A stretch of DNA of 9,601 bases from an uncultured Sutterella sp. Its GTDB lineage: Bacteria > Pseudomonadota > Gammaproteobacteria > Burkholderiales > Burkholderiaceae_F. Position 1 is the first letter of the stretch. The number at the start of each line of letters is the position of its first letter. Where the stretch lies: positions 1 to 9,601 of the forward strand of contig CABSHY010000034.1 in the NCBI GenBank assembly GCA_902477615.1, read 5' to 3'. Below are positions 1-5,193 of this stretch, in pieces. The position numbers and the translations under genes are program-made. The notes below the pieces were generated by a model. It was not told the origin of the DNA and did not search any database. It saw only the letters and a program-made list of their open reading frames with translations.

Positions 1-80
1 TGTGTTATAGATGGATTTGAGATGACGTTAATCACCAAGCAAAGTGCGGTTAACGACATCTCAAATCCATCTATAACACA
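1..80. repeat. Long near-perfect inverted repeat at the window edge
   Basis: Positions 1-24 are the exact reverse complement of 57-80. After one mismatch at 25/56 the pairing resumes for 26-31 with 50-55, giving arms of 31 bases with a single mismatch around an 18-base loop. The arm begins TGTGTTATAG. The repeat lies 11 bases past the stop codon of the minus-strand antitoxin gene, so it could form a hairpin in that gene's 3' end. No T-run can be seen because the window stops at base 1, and the arms may continue outside. It could be a terminator, a small mobile or palindromic element, or a fold-back assembly artefact at a contig end. The interior mismatches argue mildly against a pure artefact. 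Confidence 0.85.
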
Positions 81-91
81 TTCACTCGAAA

Positions 92-388
92 TCAAACCAA
101 GCGAATTTCAAGTTTCTTGGCGATGGCTTTCGCATAACGACGAAGCATCGGAATCGTGGGCATCTTTCCCGATACCAACCCCCGCTCAAGTCGACAGACG
201 GCACTACGTGGCAGTCCCATACGTAACGCCACCTCGGTTTGAATGAGGTTTTGCTCTTTACGGGCTCGAATGGCTTCATCAAGAATGACGAACTCATCTT
301 CTAACGAAGTATAAGCTTCATTAAATGCCTGATTCTCTTTCCATTTGGAAAGCAAATCATCGTGCTTTTTTGAAGAGAGTCTCGCCAT
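92..388 (-). CDS. Xre-family HTH protein, HigA-like antitoxin without a visible toxin
   Basis: This 98-residue protein is a DNA-binding regulator of the Xre/HigA type. An N-terminal stretch (about residues 17-45) resembles the part of HigA-like antitoxins that precedes the HTH. The helix-turn-helix runs from about residue 36 to 95: positioning helix around QTEVALRMG (50-58), recognition helix around LPRSAVCRLERG (59-70), and a C-terminal RRYAKAIAKKLEIRL segment typical of antitoxins paired with RelE/HigB toxins. The ATG at 388 is preceded by a poor ribosome binding site. A perfect palindrome 12 bases upstream is its likely autoregulatory operator. In HigB-HigA pairs the toxin normally lies directly upstream, but here only the rpsI terminator is found. 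A toxin could lie beyond base 1, in reverse order, or be lost. Family assignment is firm; role as an antitoxin is inferred. Confidence 0.85.
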   Translation of the reverse strand: MARLSSKKHDDLLSKWKENQAFNEAYTSLEDEFVILDEAIRARKEQNLIQTEVALRMGLPRSAVCRLERGLVSGKMPTIPMLRRYAKAIAKKLEIRLV

Positions 389-400
389 TTCACGCAGTTA

Positions 401-424
401 GTTGTTATCAAACTTGATAACAAC
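401..424 (-). promoter_or_regulatory. Palindromic operator of the Xre/HigA-like gene
   Basis: GTTGTTATCAA (401-411) and TTGATAACAAC (414-424) are perfect inverted 11-base arms separated by AC. The palindrome ends 12 bases before the ATG of the antitoxin-like gene, where autoregulating Xre antitoxins bind. No clear -35/-10 pair was found with it, so the promoter itself is not placed. Confidence 0.7.
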
Positions 425-450
425 ATCGTAGCACGACCCCGAAAGACACG

Positions 451-486
451 AAAAAAAATTGGACCCCAATATAACTTGGAGTCCAA
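451..486 (-). terminator. Intrinsic terminator of the rplM-rpsI operon
   Basis: Read on the minus strand, an 11-base-pair stem with one G-U pair (476-486 with 459-469), a 6-base loop (470-475) and a run of eight T (458-451) form a textbook rho-independent terminator 53 bases after the rpsI stop codon. Confidence 0.93.
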
Positions 487-490
487 TCTT

Positions 491-513
491 GAGGAGTTCG
501 TAGTGAACTCCTC
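491..513 (-). other. Extra hairpin in the rpsI 3' untranslated region
   Basis: GAGGAGTTC (491-499) pairs perfectly with GAACTCCTC (505-513) around a 5-base loop. It sits between the rpsI stop codon and the terminator hairpin, so the operon's mRNA ends in two tandem hairpins. It has no T-run of its own and probably protects the 3' end or is a remnant of a terminator. Confidence 0.7.
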
Positions 514-538
514 GTTCCTTGACGGAAATTCCGAAGAA

Positions 539-931
539 TTAACGCTTGGAGAATTGCTTACGACGGCGAGCACCGCGAAGACCGACCTTCTTACGTTCGA
601 CTTCACGAGCGTCACGCGTAACGAAGCCAGCAGCAGACAATTGAGCCTTCAAACCAGCATCGTAGTCGATCAAAGCACGGGTAAGACCGTGACGAACAGC
701 ACCGGCTTGGCCGGATTCACCGCCGCCGCGAACGTTGACCATCACGTCAAACGTTTCAACGTTTTGCGTGAGTTCCAACGGTTGCATAACGACCATACGG
801 CCCGTTTCGCGGTGGAAGTATTCGTTCAAAGGACGACCGTTGATAACGATCTTGCCGGAACCGCGCTTAATAAAGACGCGGGCCACGGAGCTCTTGCGAC
901 GGCCAGTGCCGTAATTGTAATTGCCGATCAT
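539..931 (-). CDS. rpsI: 30S ribosomal protein S9
   Basis: S9 is a primary part of the head of the 30S ribosomal subunit; its extended C-terminal tail reaches the P-site tRNA. The 130-residue protein shows the family hallmarks from end to end: YGTGRRKSSVARVF near the N-terminus (residues 7-20), RGGGESGQAGAVRHG in the middle, DAREVERKKVGLRGARR near the C-terminus and the terminal KQFSKR tail. Length matches the bacterial family. The start at 931 has an AAGGA binding site 6 bases upstream. The gene lies 12 bases downstream of rplM in the usual L13-S9 operon and is followed by a strong terminator. Nothing is missing. Confidence 0.99.
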   Translation of the reverse strand: MIGNYNYGTGRRKSSVARVFIKRGSGKIVINGRPLNEYFHRETGRMVVMQPLELTQNVETFDVMVNVRGGGESGQAGAVRHGLTRALIDYDAGLKAQLSAAGFVTRDAREVERKKVGLRGARRRKQFSKR

Positions 932-943
932 GCCGAATCCTTA

Positions 944-1372
944 TTAGATGTCGAGGTTCTTGGGTTGTTGAGCCGTATGCGGATGTTGTTCATCAGCATA
1001 GATCTTCAACTTCTTAATCATTTGGTAGCCCAACGGGCCCTTCGGGAGCATACCCTTAACAGCGATTTCAAGGGCACGTCCCGGGAAACGATCTTGCATG
1101 TTGCCGAAGGTCGTTTCGATGATGCCACCAGGATAACCCGTGTGACGGAAGTAACGCTTGTCCGTAGCCTTGTTACCGCTCATCTTCATCTTAGAAGCGT
1201 TGATAACGACGATGTAATCGCCCGTGTCAACGTGCGGCGTGTATTCAGGCTTGTGCTTACCACGAAGGCGAGCAGCGATTTCAGCAGCGAGGCGACCAAC
1301 GATCTTATCGGTAGCGTCAACGACGTACCATTCGCGGTTCACTTCGAGCGGCTTAGCCGAGAAGGTCTTCAT
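944..1372 (-). CDS. rplM: 50S ribosomal protein L13
   Basis: L13 is an early-assembly protein of the 50S subunit. The 142-residue product begins MKTFSAKPLEVNREWYVVDA, matching the usual bacterial N-terminus, and carries the conserved RLRGKHKPEYTPHVDTGD segment, the HTGYPGG motif and the MLPKGPLGYQM motif, ending HPHTAQQP...LDI. The frame is open ten codons further upstream to a GTG at 1402, but the ATG at 1372 is chosen: it restores the family N-terminus and is preceded by AGGTGA at good spacing. First gene of the rplM-rpsI operon. In E. coli this operon is repressed by L13 itself; here the leader contains two hairpins that could serve a similar role. Confidence 0.99.
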   Translation of the reverse strand: MKTFSAKPLEVNREWYVVDATDKIVGRLAAEIAARLRGKHKPEYTPHVDTGDYIVVINASKMKMSGNKATDKRYFRHTGYPGGIIETTFGNMQDRFPGRALEIAVKGMLPKGPLGYQMIKKLKIYADEQHPHTAQQPKNLDI

Positions 1373-1398
1373 TATAAATTCACCTATTAATTGCAAAC

Positions 1399-1424
1399 GC
1401 ACGAGAGACTATCTCAAATCGTGC
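1399..1424 (-). promoter_or_regulatory. Leader hairpin just upstream of the rplM ribosome binding site
   Basis: GCACGAGAGA (1399-1408) pairs with TCTC (1412-1415) and TCGTGC (1419-1424), giving a 10-base-pair stem with an AAA bulge and a 3-base loop. Its base lies about 14 bases from the AGGTGA binding site of rplM. Ribosomal-protein leaders commonly use such structures for feedback control; a role in L13 autoregulation is inferred. Confidence 0.55.
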
Positions 1425-1482
1425 ATTTAAAGGATTGCCGCTTAGGCCGCAAGCACCAGCGACAGAGTCCGAAAAATTCTTT

Positions 1483-1533
1483 TCCTCTTTATTGGGACGA
1501 GTCAACAGAGAATAAACCTACCCAATAAAAGGA
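1483..1533 (-). promoter_or_regulatory. Hairpin at the predicted 5' end of the rplM-rpsI mRNA
   Basis: TTTATTGGG (1488-1496) is perfectly complementary to CCCAATAAA (1521-1529), and TCCT (1483-1486) extends the pairing with AGGA (1530-1533) past one bulged C at 1487. The stem has 13 pairs and the loop 24 bases. Its outer end coincides with the start site expected from the promoter at 1540-1568, so the transcript would begin with this stem. It may be a protein-binding or stability element. Confidence 0.55.
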
Positions 1534-1539
1534 TTGAGG

Positions 1540-1568
1540 ATTTTACATAAAAAACTGACAAAAAACAA
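1540..1568 (-). promoter_or_regulatory. Likely sigma-70 promoter of rplM-rpsI
   Basis: On the minus strand a TTGTTT -35 (1568-1563) is separated by 17 bases from a TAAAAT -10 (1545-1540). The start would be near 1533, about 160 bases before rplM. A second possibility inside the leader is TTGACT with an 18-base spacing to AAGAAT (around 1505-1476). Confidence 0.45.
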
Positions 1569-1598
1569 GTCTTTAAACCAAACGCATTTTTTATCTTT

Positions 1599-2171
1599 TT
1601 ATTGCGCTAAAAGCGCCTTTTTTAAACCCGAATCAATCGCCTTTTCACCCAACCAAATACGTAAAACGGCATCATAAAGGGCTTTCCCGCCAATTCTCTC
1701 ACCAATCAGACGGCCGTTGACAAAAACGCTCACACCACGGGCAACGCTATAGTCAAAATCCACGCTGTCATTTTCATGCACGTCACCGATTTTCTCCATC
1801 ACGGCAACCAACGATTCAATGTCTTTACTGATTGCCGTGCATTGAGCTTCTGTAGAGTTGTCTTTCAAACCATCGTTTAACGCTTCAACAAAGTCCGCAG
1901 CATCCACATTGCGTCTCAACACCAAACGCACACGTTTACTGCCAGCTTGATCCTGAACGCATTGGGCATCCGAAGCTACTTTTGGCAAATAAAGCCCTGC
2001 AGCATAGACCTTTACAAACAAAATCTTGCGTAGCCCCGCACCATTGAGCACTAACGATTCTTTCCCCATCTTTAAGTGATCAGCGTACTCAACATCATCA
2101 ATGGTCTTAGCAAAGGCACCGGACGCCAAACTCAAAGTAAGTCCTAAAACCACCAAACCTTTTTTAAGCAT
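1599..2171 (-). CDS. Exported chalcone isomerase-like domain protein
   Basis: The 190-residue protein starts with a clear signal peptide: MLKK, a hydrophobic stretch and an AFA cleavage site after residue 21, so the mature form of about 169 residues is periplasmic. The rest matches the bacterial chalcone isomerase-like family (Chalcone_3 type): LNGAGLRK...FVKVYAAGLYLP at residues 42-63, KRVRLVLRRNV at 79-89, and LRIWLGEKAIDSGLKKALL near the C-terminus. These bacterial proteins share the fold of plant chalcone isomerase, but no enzyme activity is generally established for them and flavonoid chemistry should not be assumed. Two cysteines (C71 and C111) could form a disulfide. An AAGGAAG binding site precedes the ATG. 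It is transcribed alone toward the rplM promoter; no clear promoter or terminator was found. Confidence 0.85.
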   Translation of the reverse strand: MLKKGLVVLGLTLSLASGAFAKTIDDVEYADHLKMGKESLVLNGAGLRKILFVKVYAAGLYLPKVASDAQCVQDQAGSKRVRLVLRRNVDAADFVEALNDGLKDNSTEAQCTAISKDIESLVAVMEKIGDVHENDSVDFDYSVARGVSVFVNGRLIGERIGGKALYDAVLRIWLGEKAIDSGLKKALLAQ

Positions 2172-2300
2172 TTTCTTCCTTTTTCAAAATGAAGAAACAG
2201 TGTGCCAAAGATATCTAACCCATTACTGAGGGTATTTCTCGGGACTTTCCTTTAACCGATATACGTTAAGTCTTTTAGAGGGGGGGTGAAGAATGAAAGA

Positions 2301-2340
2301 CAAGTTTCGTCCAATTTAGGGGCATTTTGGACGAAACTTG
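2301..2340. repeat. 14-base perfect inverted repeat in the M61-to-CHI-like gap
   Basis: Positions 2301-2314 (CAAGTTTCGTCCAA) are exactly complementary to 2327-2340 around a 12-base loop. It is the largest of three hairpins in this gap; the others are 2352-2369 (6 pairs) and 2381-2407. On the minus strand it is followed by a T-rich but interrupted stretch, so it may help end the peptidase transcript. A regulator-binding palindrome or part of a small RNA are alternatives. Confidence 0.75.
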
Positions 2341-2380
2341 GAAATGACTGGACGATTCTCAAAAATCGTATTCCTGAAAT

Positions 2381-2415
2381 CAAATGCCGCATTCATTGCG
2401 GCATTTGGTGTTTTT
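2381..2415. terminator. Hairpin at the end of the M61 gene, possible bidirectional terminator
   Basis: CAAATGCCGC (2381-2390) pairs perfectly with GCGGCATTTG (2398-2407) around 7 bases, just past the peptidase stop codon. A T-run (2411-2415) follows on the plus strand; on the minus strand only ATTTC follows. Position suggests it ends the peptidase mRNA, but the U-tract on that side is weak. Confidence 0.5.
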
Positions 2416-2418
2416 AAA

Positions 2419-4149
2419 CTACTTAAAATTTAATTCGTATGTGTCTTTTAAAGGTGCTTTCACTTTGAGTTCCAACTTCTTTAAAAGTTCATTGCGAATG
2501 ACGTGAACATCAACTTCTTTACCCACATAGGCTTTAAGAAGTTTTTCAAGGTTGGCACTTGTCACATGAACGTCTTCAATGGCGATCAGCCAATCCCCCT
2601 CACTTAACCCCGCTTTTTGTGCTGTGCTATTCTCAATCACGGTCGTTACTTTCACGGTCTCAACGCCTTTAACCGCAAAGCCTTGCGTGCCCAAAATGTC
2701 GTTTTGCTTTTTGGCAATCGTCATTCCTAATCCAGCAAAGGCCTTCTTCCAATCGGGTTCTTGGCAAGCCTCCACCCACTTGGCTAATTCTTCACCTAGA
2801 TTGACACCCGTTGCATCAAAAATGAGCTCTTCCATGACGTCTTCGTCAAGCCCAGCGTAGTCGCGTCCTGCGTCTTTGTATTGCTCCCACGCAAATCGCA
2901 ACACATCATCAAGACTCTTTTCGCCCTTTGTTTTCTCTTTAATACGGCTATCTAACGCAAGCGCCACCAAAGCACCTTTGTCGTAGTAGCTTGTGACGCT
3001 ATTTTGTCGGTTCACAATCGTCTTGTAATATTTCGTCCACGCATCAAAGGAGCTTTCAGACAAACTTTGGTGCAAGTGACCGGCTGCCCACAAATGGCGA
3101 TTGAGCACTTTCTCAATGCCCTTGGCAAAGGCTTCTTTCGTAATCGTTTGCGTACGCATTAAGAGAGCATCATCGTAGTAACTCGTAAAGCCTTCAAAGA
3201 CCCAAAGAAGACGAGTGTAGTTTTCATCGTGATAGTCATAAGGAACGAAGGCGGCGGGCTTCACACGCTTCACCCACCACGCATGGAAATACTCATGCGT
3301 AAAAAGCCCCACTAAATGTTGATAGCCAACGTCATCTTTCCCTGTCTCTTTTTGTGGTAAATCGTAGTAACTCGCAATCAAAGCGGTACTCGCACGGTGC
3401 TCCAAGCCACCGTAGAGATGATCATCCGAATTTAAGAAAAAGACGTAATCCTTAAATGGTGCTTTTTTGGTTCTGGGTTCAAAAAGCGCAATGGTGGCCT
3501 CACAGTTTTTTTTCACATCTGAGACAAGGCGCTTTTCATCAAAGGGCAAACGGTGGCCCGAGAGCACAATGTGGTGATCAGCACCGCCCGCTTTGAAGCT
3601 TAAAACGTCAAAATCGGCGATTTCAAAGGGGCTATCGGCCAATTCATCGTAATTATGTGCTTCAAACGTGTCGTACTTCCAGCGCTTTTTCGCGTTTGTC
3701 GGCGTCAGGGCCGTTGCCACTTTCCACTTTTGTGTTAAGTCGTAGCTACCGGGCTTGACGTCAATCGTCATCGGTTGGCTTTCTAAGCCGATCGGGCACA
3801 AGCAAAGGCTTGTCGGATTAAAAAACGCACGATCCATGTCAAAGTAGGCTAAGCGCACGGACAAGTCTTTGGCGAAAACGTCATATTCCACGCAAAGCGT
3901 TTTCGAGGCATCTTCTGTTGCCACGCGCCACGTGGTTTTATCGATCTTTGTGAGCACGGCCACTCGGCCACCCAACGTTGCACGAATGTCCACAATGTCG
4001 GCTGCCATGTCTCGGATCATGTAACTCCCTGGAATCCAAGTCGGGAGCATCAAGAGTTGCTCGTCTGGCATCGGGTTTGTAATTGTGAGCGTGACACGGA
4101 AAAGATGGGCGTGAGGGTTAGCAAGTTCAACGGCGTAAGCAATCGACAT
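2419..4149 (-). CDS. M61-family metallo-aminopeptidase with C-terminal PDZ domain
   Basis: A 576-residue zinc peptidase of the M61 (glycyl aminopeptidase) family, whose characterised members remove N-terminal glycine or alanine from peptides. The N-terminal beta domain has the family PTWIPGSYMIRD segment (residues 36-47). The catalytic domain carries GGLEHR (247-252), the zinc motif HEYFHAWWVKR (285-295) with catalytic Glu286, and the third zinc ligand expected at Glu319 in FEGFTSYYDD. SYYDKGALVALALD (387-400) is also conserved. A PDZ domain covers about 485-565. No signal peptide is visible, so it is probably cytoplasmic. The ATG at 4149 is chosen over an in-frame TTG at 4167 because AAAGGT lies 6 bases before it and the family N-terminus starts there. 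The upstream gene's terminator ends 20 bases before this start, so expression may rely on read-through. Confidence 0.93.
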   Translation of the reverse strand: MSIAYAVELANPHAHLFRVTLTITNPMPDEQLLMLPTWIPGSYMIRDMAADIVDIRATLGGRVAVLTKIDKTTWRVATEDASKTLCVEYDVFAKDLSVRLAYFDMDRAFFNPTSLCLCPIGLESQPMTIDVKPGSYDLTQKWKVATALTPTNAKKRWKYDTFEAHNYDELADSPFEIADFDVLSFKAGGADHHIVLSGHRLPFDEKRLVSDVKKNCEATIALFEPRTKKAPFKDYVFFLNSDDHLYGGLEHRASTALIASYYDLPQKETGKDDVGYQHLVGLFTHEYFHAWWVKRVKPAAFVPYDYHDENYTRLLWVFEGFTSYYDDALLMRTQTITKEAFAKGIEKVLNRHLWAAGHLHQSLSESSFDAWTKYYKTIVNRQNSVTSYYDKGALVALALDSRIKEKTKGEKSLDDVLRFAWEQYKDAGRDYAGLDEDVMEELIFDATGVNLGEELAKWVEACQEPDWKKAFAGLGMTIAKKQNDILGTQGFAVKGVETVKVTTVIENSTAQKAGLSEGDWLIAIEDVHVTSANLEKLLKAYVGKEVDVHVIRNELLKKLELKVKAPLKDTYELNFK

Positions 4150-4169
4150 AATGAGACCTTTAGGCAATG

Positions 4170-4206
4170 AAAAAAGGCACCTGCCTTTTTGTTAGCAAGT
4201 GCCTTT
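4170..4206 (-). terminator. Intrinsic terminator after the Arg/Gly-rich protein gene
   Basis: On the minus strand AAAGGCACTTGC (4206-4195) pairs with GCAGGTGCCTTT (4184-4173) with one G-U pair and a 10-base loop, followed by a run of T. It lies 25 bases past the stop codon of the Arg/Gly-rich gene and immediately before the M61 start, so read-through would set peptidase expression. Confidence 0.85.
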
Positions 4207-4231
4207 ATTGTATAGCTAAATAGTCGTGTGA

Positions 4232-4984
4232 TTACTTAGCTTCGGTCGGGATTTCGAACCATTCTTCGTCTTCGTCATCGGCTTCTTCGGTTTGAGCTTC
4301 ATCAGAAACAACTTCGGAAACTTCAGCTTCAACAGCTTGATCGGCTTCAACAGCTTCGACGTTTTCTTCAGCCGTTTCTGCTTCGACTTCGCTCACGTCT
4401 TCCTTAGCGGCTTGAGCCATGGCTTGGGGGCCGATCAATTGGGCCAAAGCGATCAATTGGCGCAAAGCAGCGTTCACGGCTTCGCTAGAACCAAACACGC
4501 GTGCCACATCAGCATCCAACGTCACCAAAGCGTTGCGCGTAGCGTTCGTAGCGTCAAAAGCACGAGCGCTGTCACGACGGTTCATGGAAGCGGCGCGAGC
4601 GCGCGGACCGGATCGAACGCCAAAGACGTTTTCTTGACGATCGTCACGACGGCGGAAACCACCATCACGACGGCCACCGAAGCTGCGGTTACCGTCACGG
4701 TCACCACGACGACCTTCGAAGCGATCGCCACCAAAGCGGCTACCGCCAAAACCACCACGGCGTTCAGAACGATCACCGCGATCATCACGGCGGCCGAAAC
4801 CACCTTCACGACGGCCAAAGCCATCTTCACGGCGACCGAAACCGCCTTCGCGACGACCAAAGCCGTCATCACGGCGGTCGCTGCGACGTTCAAACGGAGC
4901 ACGATCGTCACGACGATCAGAACGACGAGGAGCACGGTCACCGAAATCGCGGTGGCTACCACTTTCTTCCCAGGGCTTACGCAT
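4232..4984 (-). CDS. Arg/Gly-rich protein with acidic C-terminal tail, function unknown
   Basis: I do not recognise this 250-residue protein. It has three parts. Residues 1-130 are low-complexity and rich in Arg, Gly, Asp and Phe, with RGG/FGG-like motifs and four heptads of the form (D/G)GFGRR(E/D) at 40-67. Residues about 137-195 are a predicted helical core with LDADVARVFGSSEAVNAALRQLI. Residues 196-250 are strongly acidic, ending DDEDEEWFEIPTEAK. Arg/Gly-rich stretches with aromatic residues usually bind RNA, and opposite charge blocks are typical of disordered, condensate-forming proteins; both are inference. The N-terminus resembles the tails of DEAD-box helicases, but no helicase domain is present. 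The ATG at 4984 has AGGA 10 bases upstream. Codon choice fits the neighbours, and the frame is intact across the repeats, supporting a real gene. Confidence 0.8.
   Translation of the reverse strand: MRKPWEESGSHRDFGDRAPRRSDRRDDRAPFERRSDRRDDGFGRREGGFGRREDGFGRREGGFGRRDDRGDRSERRGGFGGSRFGGDRFEGRRGDRDGNRSFGGRRDGGFRRRDDRQENVFGVRSGPRARAASMNRRDSARAFDATNATRNALVTLDADVARVFGSSEAVNAALRQLIALAQLIGPQAMAQAAKEDVSEVEAETAEENVEAVEADQAVEAEVSEVVSDEAQTEEADDEDEEWFEIPTEAK
4784..4867 (-). repeat. Four tandem 21-base coding repeats
   Basis: The four heptads (D/G)GFGRR(E/D), residues 40-67 of the Arg/Gly-rich protein, are encoded by imperfect 21-base direct repeats. The copies differ mostly at synonymous third positions, so the protein repeat has been kept while the DNA drifted. 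Copy number could vary between strains. Confidence 0.85.
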
Positions 4985-4999
4985 AATTATTTTTTCCTA

Positions 5000-5029
5000 T
5001 TGATAGATCTCTATTGTGAGAGATATTGT
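5000..5029 (+). promoter_or_regulatory. Candidate promoter of the plus-strand small RNA
   Basis: TTGATA (5000-5005) and TATTGT (5024-5029) are 18 bases apart and would start transcription near 5036. The match is modest. The main support is that a plus-strand terminator at 5114-5139 needs a transcript starting in this short interval. Confidence 0.3.
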
Positions 5030-5035
5030 CGGGAT

Positions 5036-5139
5036 CAGAACCCGAAAGTTTTTCTTTTTCTACTTCCTGCCACTGACTTCAAAATGAAGCCTTGTCTAGG
5101 CAGGGTCTTACATCGGGGACGCATTTCCCCGCATTTTTT
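5036..5139 (+). ncRNA. Candidate small RNA divergent from the Arg/Gly-rich gene
   Basis: About 100 bases of plus strand show the layout of a bacterial small RNA. A CU-rich, unstructured 5' part (about 5049-5065, ending TACTTCC) could base-pair with purine-rich ribosome binding sites. A central two-part hairpin follows: CCTGCC (5066-5071) with GGCAGG (5099-5104) enclosing CTTCA (5077-5081) with TGAAG (5085-5089). The 3' end is an intrinsic terminator. No matching protein frame or known RNA family was recognised. The 5' end is uncertain. An alternative is that the same structures act in the 5' leader of the minus-strand gene, but the T-run is present only on the plus side. Confidence 0.4.
5114..5139 (+). 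terminator. Orphan plus-strand intrinsic terminator
   Basis: CGGGGA (5114-5119) pairs with TCCCCG (5126-5131) around a 6-base loop, followed after CA by six T (5134-5139). No annotated plus-strand gene precedes it; the nearest upstream gene is transcribed the other way. It is therefore the main evidence for a small RNA starting after 4985. Confidence 0.65.
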
Positions 5140-5169
5140 AAGACGAGTCACAAAAGTACTGTCTTACTT

Positions 5170-5187
5170 CCTCTTTGAAGAAAGGGG
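5170..5187 (+). promoter_or_regulatory. Hairpin covering the ribosome binding site of the small ORF
   Basis: CCTCTTT (5170-5176) can pair with AAAGGGG (5181-5187) with one G-U pair and a GAAG loop. AAAGGGG is the ribosome binding site of the ORF starting at 5194, so folding would hide it. Such masking is common in type I toxin mRNAs and translational switches; here it is inferred from pairing alone. Confidence 0.4.
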
Positions 5188-5193
5188 CGTTAG

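Noticed and set aside
476..1390. A 304-codon open frame on the plus strand across rpsI and rplM
   Set aside because: It is antisense to two certain ribosomal-protein genes and its composition is a by-product of their codons.
1373..1402. A longer L13 starting at a GTG ten codons upstream
   Set aside because: The extra residues are absent from the family, and the ATG at 1372 has a proper binding site.
1604..1623. Terminator-like GCGCT-AAA-AGCGC plus T-run on the plus strand
   Set aside because: It overlaps the last codons of the minus-strand CHI-like gene and no plus-strand transcript is expected there. It has no T-run on the minus strand.
2280..2286. Run of seven G, a possible phase-variable tract
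   Set aside because: It is short, lies over 100 bases from the nearest start codon and is not placed between promoter elements.
4150..4167. A longer M61 starting at TTG 4167
   Set aside because: TTG would lie at the foot of the upstream gene's terminator without a binding site; the ATG at 4149 has one.
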